NCBI RefSeq assembly: GCF_036669915.1
Contig: NC_089317.1
Location: 4,930,571 to 4,994,570, forward strand
Direction of reading: 5' to 3'
Source of the DNA: Pocillopora verrucosa
Taxonomy: Eukaryota; Cnidaria; Anthozoa; Scleractinia; Pocilloporidae
DNA: 64,000 bases
Positions 57,601-64,000 of the stretch are shown here, one piece after another. The notes under the pieces were generated by a model. It made no database searches, was not told where the DNA came from, and was given only the letters and a program-made list of their open reading frames with translations. Position 1 is the stretch's first letter. The number at the start of each line of letters is the position of its first letter. The position numbers and the translations under genes are program-made.

Positions 57601-59860
57601 GTTGAAATGTTGGTTTCATTGAGGTAAAATATTGGAAAAGTTCTCGTTTTTAACATTTTAATTTTGACATTAAAGTGATCCGAAATGTGACGTGTGCTTT
57701 CCCATGATTATGCAGGCTATGAAAACACAGTGTAAGGAAACAAATTTATAAGGAATTTGTCTCCACGTTTTGTGCATTGTTACGATCAATCACCGTAGAA
57801 TTCTAAATAACAAAACCTTGCGTTCCAAGACGCCATTGACTTAAAGCTAAATTATCATTTTTTTTTATTAAACTTAATTGCGTGTTATTTGCCCAGTGCA
57901 TTATTTTTTGTCGAACTAATAGAGCCCACTGAAGGTCTGTCATTGATTCACAGCTGCTCATGATCAAGAAAAAACCGACAAATTCACAAAGAACTAGTAC
58001 AATGACATACGTAGAACATAATTTCGCAATTTCCCCAGATTTCCTTCACTTTCCTAGATTACATTGAAATTGTTCATTCCACCGAAGGCAACTTTCTCTT
58101 TGGTTCGTCACACTGTTCGTGAGACCACTTGGCTAATTACCCACTAAAATGAATTTTAAAATACGGAGCACCTGCCTTAAGACTGGCGAGAAAGTACAAA
58201 ATCTTCTTTTCCGCACGTAAAGAGGGTGTCTTTCTTGTTTGTTTGTTTTTCATACACAAGTTTATGAATTAAAATCAACGGGGAGATCTAAGGCAAAAAT
58301 GGGATTATTTATAGGAACGGACTGTAAATGACATGTGACATGTCCTAATTTGATGGTAAATCAATAATTATCCCTATTCAATAAATTATGGGTAACATCC
58401 ATAAAAAATACTCTGCGTCTATGTAACTTAACTCAAATCTATCATATAAGGCTTGCTTTGAAGACAAATAGCTTCTAAACGGTGTTCATAAGTTTGATCT
58501 CTTGACTGAGCTCTAAGTAGTTTTTCTGTGACTTTCAAAGCGGAAGACAAAGCCCGTGTTGTACGTGTCTTGAAAATTGATATGAGGCATGTTGGATTTG
58601 AGATCCATTTGAGGACTCCCACACGCAAACATTTATGTTTGATATTCCTGTCCAGCTTTCAAGAAGAGATGCGACCGAGACCCGCATTGATATTCATAGC
58701 AAATCATTTTGAAATGGTTAAAAAAAGGAAGGGATCAGGAATAACCTCTTTAGTTTATCAGGGTTCATCAGTCTCGGGCCATTGAATTCTCAAACCGTTG
58801 GACAGGGGAAGCAACCTTATCGATCTCCAAAGGTATACCGTTTTTTTTATGTTAGATCAACCTTAAAAAACGCTTGGATCAGTGCGGCTGAGATGTAAAT
58901 TTTTCCTTTTTTTTTAATCTTCCTTTAGTACTAAGAGGCTACAAGTCTATTTGCTGACAGCGGACTTCAGTGAATTCTATCACAGGTGCGTTAAATTGCC
59001 ATGAGACGTTCAACACTTCTTAACTCATAATAACTTGGAGGGAAACAAGTTGACCTTGTGAGGCGAATATATAGGCAGATTGATTTCCTGTTTGCAAACT
59101 AATACTAATAACGTTACAGTCCATCAAAAATAGTTATATACATGCGCCAACGGTGTCTTCAATAAGATATCATACATTATCTTTGGTGTTTATTTTTTAT
59201 TCTACCGGATATTGAACTGAGAATAAAAGGTTACTTATAACGAATATCATGTTATTTTTATCGTTAGTTTCTGATAATTTTCGTTATTGGTATTATGCGA
59301 CATTATGCGACCAAATGTAGGAACCGTCCAGAAAATTTGAAAATACTAATAAGAAAAACTATTTCTGAAAGTTATCTTTATCTATCGGGACGGAAAACGA
59401 CAAATGAGAAGATGAGAAATAAGAAACGCTTTCGTCATAAAGGCAAACCAACAACAAAGACCAGTATTTATATATTTTAAGGATGGGAATACTTAATGCT
59501 TCTATGCAGAAATGCTTAACCATCATTTTAATACTAAGATTTTTTCACTGGGGTTATTTACCGAGAAAATTAAAATGCCCTGCTGCATTCCTTTTCCTGT
59601 TTCCAGTATTTCCGTTCCTCTTCACGGCTTCAGTGACGTCCTGAAATATCATCGACTCAACCAAAGTGAACTTAGTTTAAAATAAAAAAGAAATTAAAAA
59701 AAAAATTTTTTTCCTTTGAATTCACAATCGATTCCTCTCACCACATCCCAGGTTGGTATCGAATAAGATTTTAGGGGGGCCATGGTTGTTCCCTTTACTG
59801 ATTATTTATTCAGTAATAACAGTTTTATCCTATTCAAATTTAGCAACAGAAAAAACAGGA
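54661..59860. other. Gene-poor interval upstream of the GPCR
   Basis: Contains several short frames (for example 55309-55560 and 55808-56128) with no domain or homology that I can name and no supporting splice pattern. No tRNA, transposon coding region or tandem repeat was recognised. Promoter and 5' UTR exons of the GPCR may lie in the last part. Confidence 0.4.
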
Positions 59861-59867
59861 ACTAAAG

Positions 59868-60878
59868 ATGAAACCAGAAACTGAGTGGATTGTTATGACA
59901 GTCCTCTACGCCATCACGATGCTCGTAGCGTTTACAGGGAATAGTTTCCTCATCTACATCGTGTGGAAGAAGCCTGAAGTTAGATCACTGACAAGCTTTA
60001 TGTTCGTCAACATGGCCATCGCTGATTTGCTAGTAACCTTGGTAGTGATGCCCTGGTCAATTTCCGCAATATATACAAGTGGTTTATGGATGATCCCGGG
60101 AGTATTTGGAAAAGTCATGTGCAAAGGTGTTGTATACATTGCTTATGTCACTTTAACAGCATCCATCCTCTGCCTGACGTTCATGGCGATCGACAGGTAC
60201 TATGCCATCGTTCATCCCCTCCGTCGCCATCTTTGGTTTCGAAAGCCTAAACTAACCGTTCCATTTATTTGGATTGGGTCACTGGTCTCCATGTCTATTT
60301 TCCTTGTTATTCAAACCGTGGAGGACTACAATAATTCTTCCTATTGCACGCTATCTGTTTACATCTTGGGTGATCCAGATAGGGCTCTTCGAGGAATATT
60401 CCTCCTCTTTTTCGTCGTCAACTATCTCATCCCCTTGGCCGTTATTTCTTTCCTGTATACCATTACTGCATGGAATTTATGGTTCCATGTTGCACCTGGA
60501 GTGAATACTTTGAGAGGAAATCGAGCGCAGCTAGAAACCTCTAAAAGAAGAGTGGTTCGGATGCTCATTATTGTTACCTGTGCCTTTGCCCTTTGTTGGC
60601 TTCCACCACAAGTGGTCCACATGATGACAGTGATTCACGCATCTAAGGCTTACCTACATATACAGCCGATTGTCAGCTTTGTGTGTTTTTGGTTTGGACA
60701 CGCCAACAGCGCCGTTAACCCATGGCTGTACATTTTTTTGAGCACCAAGATAAATACGGAATTTACTAGGATCGTCAGTAGAAAAAGCAGCCGGTTGCCT
60801 TCAAGTCTCACCATAAAAACATCAGATGCCGTTTTACCACCTGAAGATGAAGCAATCCAGAAAGAATCAAGAATATAA
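59868..60878 (+). CDS. Class A (rhodopsin-like) GPCR, intronless
   Basis: Complete 336-residue seven-helix receptor at the plasma membrane. Visible landmarks: TM1 with GNSFLIYIV, TM2 NMAIADLLVTLVVMPW, ECL1 Trp (SGLWMIPG), Cys at MCKG before TM3, IDRYYAIVHPLRR (DRY variant) at the end of TM3, a Cys in the second extracellular loop (SSYCTLSVY), TM6 CAFALCWLPPQVV and TM7 NSAVNPWLYIF (NPxxY variant NPWLY). The basic loop 3 (TSKRRVVRML) and a Ser-rich tail suggest G-protein coupling and phosphorylation sites. Motifs resemble neuropeptide receptors of the tachykinin, neuropeptide-FF or galanin groups, but the ligand cannot be told. A possible acceptor (aaacag) 20 bases before the ATG means a 5' UTR intron is possible. 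Confidence 0.9.
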   Translation: MKPETEWIVMTVLYAITMLVAFTGNSFLIYIVWKKPEVRSLTSFMFVNMAIADLLVTLVVMPWSISAIYTSGLWMIPGVFGKVMCKGVVYIAYVTLTASILCLTFMAIDRYYAIVHPLRRHLWFRKPKLTVPFIWIGSLVSMSIFLVIQTVEDYNNSSYCTLSVYILGDPDRALRGIFLLFFVVNYLIPLAVISFLYTITAWNLWFHVAPGVNTLRGNRAQLETSKRRVVRMLIIVTCAFALCWLPPQVVHMMTVIHASKAYLHIQPIVSFVCFWFGHANSAVNPWLYIFLSTKINTEFTRIVSRKSSRLPSSLTIKTSDAVLPPEDEAIQKESRI

Positions 60879-61730
60879 TCTCTCTCATAACATGAAACTT
60901 TTATTACTAATTTGGTAACTGTAAGATAAAAATTCGCTTAGAACGGATTTGCGTATTTCTAATTATATAATATAATACAAACACCTATATACGGTTTCAT
61001 AAAAGCTATTGTAATAATCCGAGTAATTGATAATTGCAATTAAATTTCGACAAGAACCGTTCCGTGTGCATACCGTTTTCGCGATAATAATTTAATTTTA
61101 ACTATTTCAGGTTATAATTAGCTGTTTTGAAAGGAGATTTGTAAAAGCCTTCGGTTATGACATACACAATTAAAGCAAAAGAAATACTTATGGACCAAGA
61201 ATCGTCTCATTCCGTTTAGAATGGAGCGCGCCAACCACTTGGCCACCCGATCTCCCTTAAGGTTGTAATATTTGTTCTTTTTTTTGTCTGAATTTGTTCT
61301 GAAATAATACAATCTTGAACAAAAAAAAAAAAGAAAAACAACTGAAAAGGAAAAGAGAAAATGAACCTAATATTCAGCCTTGGACATTTCAGAAGAGTAT
61401 AGAGAAATAGAATTCAATTTTCAGAACTATCCAGCAAATTCTTTTGTTGTTGTTGGTGTCAAACGAGGTATTTCACAGTCATTACCGGCGATCTAGCTAA
61501 TAAGCGAACTAGCTAATTAACGCGCGCGGAAAGCGCAATTCACCTGTCCGCTATCTACTAATTTGGTTTGTTTATTCATAATTTTCTCATTGATACTAAC
61601 CAATCGTTCCTCACAGTTTTCTTTAATTCTGTAGCACACGATGATAGTTTCAGCTGAAATCCAAGTGAGAGCTCTGTGTAATGGGGCGTTAATTTTGTTT
61701 TTTAGGTTTCAAGTGTCATAGGCACAAAAT
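60879..61730. other. GPCR 3' flank; possible SINE remnant
   Basis: AT-rich. Around 61215-61260 the minus strand has TGGCCAAGTGGTTGGCGCG, an A-box-like tRNA fragment, with no convincing B box. An A-run is at 61320-61331. No other gene. Confidence 0.35.
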
Positions 61731-61734
61731 GGGG

Positions 61735-62172
61735 ACAATAAGAAAAAATGAGATTTTCAAGGGGAACTCGGCAATACCTCGACAGAGTACCATAAGAAAT
61801 ATGCACTTTATTTTACAACGAGCAAGCAGCTGAGAACCTGAAAAAATAATCTGAGGCCTCGTTAAGAATTTGAACATCAGACCTTCCCATGGTGCCTTAA
61901 ACTACGGAGCTGCGTTACAAGCCAGTCCAGCATACTGATAAGATCGGAAATCAGTATTTGCTTGAATATTCATCGGAAACTTTCGAAGAGATGGGGGAGA
62001 CTCTGTGACCCTTAGTAGGTGGAGTGGGAACACTCGCCTCCTCATATGTAGTTGTGGCTTGAGTTCGACTCAGCGATTTTGGCGATACTTGTGGGTTGAC
62101 TTGGTTACTGTTTTTTTTTCTTCAGTTATCCTAATTTTTCTCCCAATATTGATAACATCTATATCATTTTAG
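61735..62172 (+). repeat. Duplicated GDWxYF intron segment with tRNA-like piece
   Basis: The block 'caaggggaactcggcaat', 'gaccttcccatggtgcc' and 'agcatactgataagatcgg' matches blocks at 34.8, 38.9-39.07 and (inverted) 29.3-29.48 kb. It precedes the 62.17 kb terminal exon, just as it precedes the family exons elsewhere, so it marks intron sequence of a dispersed gene copy. Confidence 0.55.
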
Positions 62173-62579
62173 GATTATCCAGAAAAAATAAGAATTCCCG
62201 TGAAGAAAATAACCGCGATTGCTCTTGGAGAAGAGGTGGAAAAAAAACAAAACAAGGAACGTCTCAGTGAACACGACGAAACAAGTATCAAATTCCTAGA
62301 AGAGGCCATCAATTGCATACCTCCCGCAATTGAGGATGGAGCTGATTTTGAAAATGCCGCTTTCATTTTTAACCTCCAGCCGGGCAGTTTATTGTTATAG
62401 CAGGAAAGGGGGATTGGCAATATTAATTTTCCGAGGATGGCAGCAACAATATAACCTGTAAATGTGTCCGCAAACCCTGGTTGATGTACCTCTGGAACAA
62501 AGGCACATTTGGTTTTTCTAGTATCACCTTGTTATTGTTTCTTGCTGAAATAGTCATCAAGGCTTTTAGGTCTAATTAA
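62173..62579 (+). pseudogene. GDWxYF-family terminal exon, distant broken copy
   Basis: After acceptor ttttag the frame begins DYPEKIRIPVKKI, then LSEHDETSIKFLEEAINCIP and AAFIFNL. A base loss near 62375 shifts the frame, and in the restored alignment frame a TAA interrupts the GDWQY...FSEDG part. The remaining sequence has KCVRKPWLMYLWN and a hydrophobic end LLLFLAEIVIKAF. It is clearly more diverged from the 32-37 kb copies than they are from each other, so it is an older paralogue. About 60% of residues look shared, judged by eye. Confidence 0.7.
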
Positions 62580-62589
62580 GTGTAATCTT

Positions 62590-63655
62590 GAATAGCTAAA
62601 TGTAGGTTTTATTTCTCATTTAGTTGTGCATTTGAAAGCCTCAAACACTCTAGCCAAAGGTACCGGTTTAGTTAATTTCTTTGCGATACACAGAACGTCA
62701 TTGCCTTCGTAGTTCCCGATTTGTTCTGAAAGCCGCTCTTGTAGACTAAATTGTTGAATAGTAATAAGTAAATACAGGGAGATTTTGGATGCGACCTCCC
62801 TTTGAAAAGGCCTCTATGGAAAAAGAGAGTGTTGTGAAGTGTTCTTACGATGCAAGGTTTTTTAAGGTTAGCATTCAAAGATTGTGCCACTCCTACCCCC
62901 TTACGATAGGTTCCATTTTTGTCTTTCTCCTCTGGTCGTGCAATTACTTGAAATTTTGTCTCTAAACTGGTGGTGTTGAGTACTTTATTTTTAGTTTCCT
63001 AAATGCCACTCGTAAAAGTTTTAGCTGATTATTGTATAGTCGTTGTACGAGTCTCATCAAGTTCAGAAGCCCGCAAGGTCTTTTTCTAATTTTAACATTA
63101 ATAATAGTTGGTGCTGACTCTATTTTTGAGACCCGTTTCTCGAACAAAGACGTTCATCGGTGGTCATGTTTGGATGTGATTAGTGAACTTCTATAAAAAA
63201 TACATTTGTCCGGGTCAGAATTTTGAACAAGGGGTTAAACTCTGCTAAGACAGTCAGCGCTTTACCCACATGTTCACTAATAAGGTACTTTAGAGCGTGC
63301 ACTACAGTGAATAAAAGAGAAAGAGACAGTTTGTTTAGAAATAGAAAATGTAATAAAGAAGAAGAGAACTAAGAGTCTTGGTATCTCCTGTTAGTGTGAG
63401 TCTCCTCAGAAGCTAGTTATCCCTGTCATTGAACCTTATAGAACGTTATACAACGGACAGCTAACGAAGTTACTCAGACACCAAACTACGAGACTGTTGC
63501 CAAAGTCGAAATAAAAATGAGGAAAGTTTTGAAGCAAAAAGGAGAGACGTAAACATATTTTTACATTGTTTACGATACTACATTTCATTATTCATCGTGA
63601 GAAATGTGTAGAAAATCCCTGCATGCAATAATGCATGGTTCTAATATTTTTCTTA
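62590..63655. other. Intergenic, nothing recognised
   Basis: No domain-bearing frame or RNA gene. Short reading frames are not supported by splice signals or homology. Confidence 0.4.
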
Positions 63656-63658
63656 CTT

Positions 63659-63855
63659 AACCCTTTAACTCCCATGAGTGACCAAGACCGAATTTCTCCT
63701 GACCAAATCAATACAATATCAAACAGGCAAGTGATGAGAAACTAGTGGATTATTAGTTGATCCAATGCCAAATTCTCAGAGCTAACATCATAAAGGTTGT
63801 ATCGCAAACGGTAAAGCGAATTACTAATGAGATCTTGGATGAGAAAGGGCTAAGG
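63659..63855. repeat. Dispersed repeat family B copy
   Basis: From 'aaccctttaactcccatgag' to 'gatcttggatgagaaaggg', with 'gttgatccaatgccaaat' inside. Same family as the copies at 7.5, 8.65 and 11.16 kb. Confidence 0.65.
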
Positions 63856-64000
63856 GACACACTGAAGTACCGAGGAATCCCAAACAAAAAATTGTTTCAG
63901 TTGATTCTCTAGCCTCGGTTACCTATTCTGTTCTTTTGACTTTATGTTTTTGATTTTATTTTTGGTATAACAGGAAACGCAAAGTTATTGTGATAGAGAT

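Overview
The window is eukaryotic: split genes with GT-AG introns, AT-rich intergenic DNA and dense dispersed repeats. Several repeat families (short palindromic elements ending in aaccctttaa/ttaaagggtt, and a hairpin MITE starting TGGATCAATATCAG), cnidarian-like Penelope and Helitron remnants and the gene content suggest an anthozoan, most likely a stony coral. That identification rests on remembered repeat types, not on a search.

Layout. (1) 0.7-10.1 kb, minus strand: a nearly complete ZPR1 gene in eleven recognised exons. (2) 10.3-14.9 kb, plus strand: TOMM40 in four exons, head-to-head with ZPR1 with only 247 bp between start codons, so they probably share a bidirectional promoter. Their introns and flanks are filled with MITEs and SINE-like pieces. 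(3) 16.7-20.0 kb, minus strand: a five-exon gene for a small type I membrane protein with a signal peptide, two Ig domains, a Ser/Thr-rich stalk, a TM helix and a short tail. Half of its second Ig exon is copied again directly against its stop codon. Upstream there is a second signal-peptide exon (22.0 kb), and the whole 4.6 kb upstream block is repeated at 44.8-49.6 kb with two more signal-peptide exons. (4) 25.3-41 kb and 62.2-62.6 kb: a mosaic of direct and inverted duplications carrying several copies of an unrecognised gene family, defined by a GDWxYFSQ-type domain followed by a hydrophobic C-terminus. Only the copy at 36.6-37.4 kb has a long intact reading frame (two tandem domains). The mosaic also carries a short zinc-ribbon-like ORF, tRNA-like SINE pieces and a decayed Penelope-like retroelement (32.8-34.4 kb). 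(5) 41.5-43.9 kb, minus strand: a broken Helitron-type polyprotein. (6) 44.4 kb: a Penelope 3' end with a hammerhead-ribozyme-like core. (7) 49.8-51.4 kb: a 1.57 kb non-coding element with 42 bp terminal inverted repeats. (8) 53.3 kb: a 190 bp near-perfect hairpin. (9) 59.9-60.9 kb, plus strand: an intronless class A GPCR, complete at 336 aa.

ZPR1 and TOMM40 are housekeeping genes; the Ig receptor and the GPCR are surface proteins. The 25-49 kb interval is a rapidly rearranging, duplication-rich region and is the most likely place for undescribed biology: the GDWxYF family, and an array of four equivalent signal-peptide first exons. Exon boundaries were deduced by eye from splice consensus, reading frame and remembered family sequences; no transcript evidence was available.
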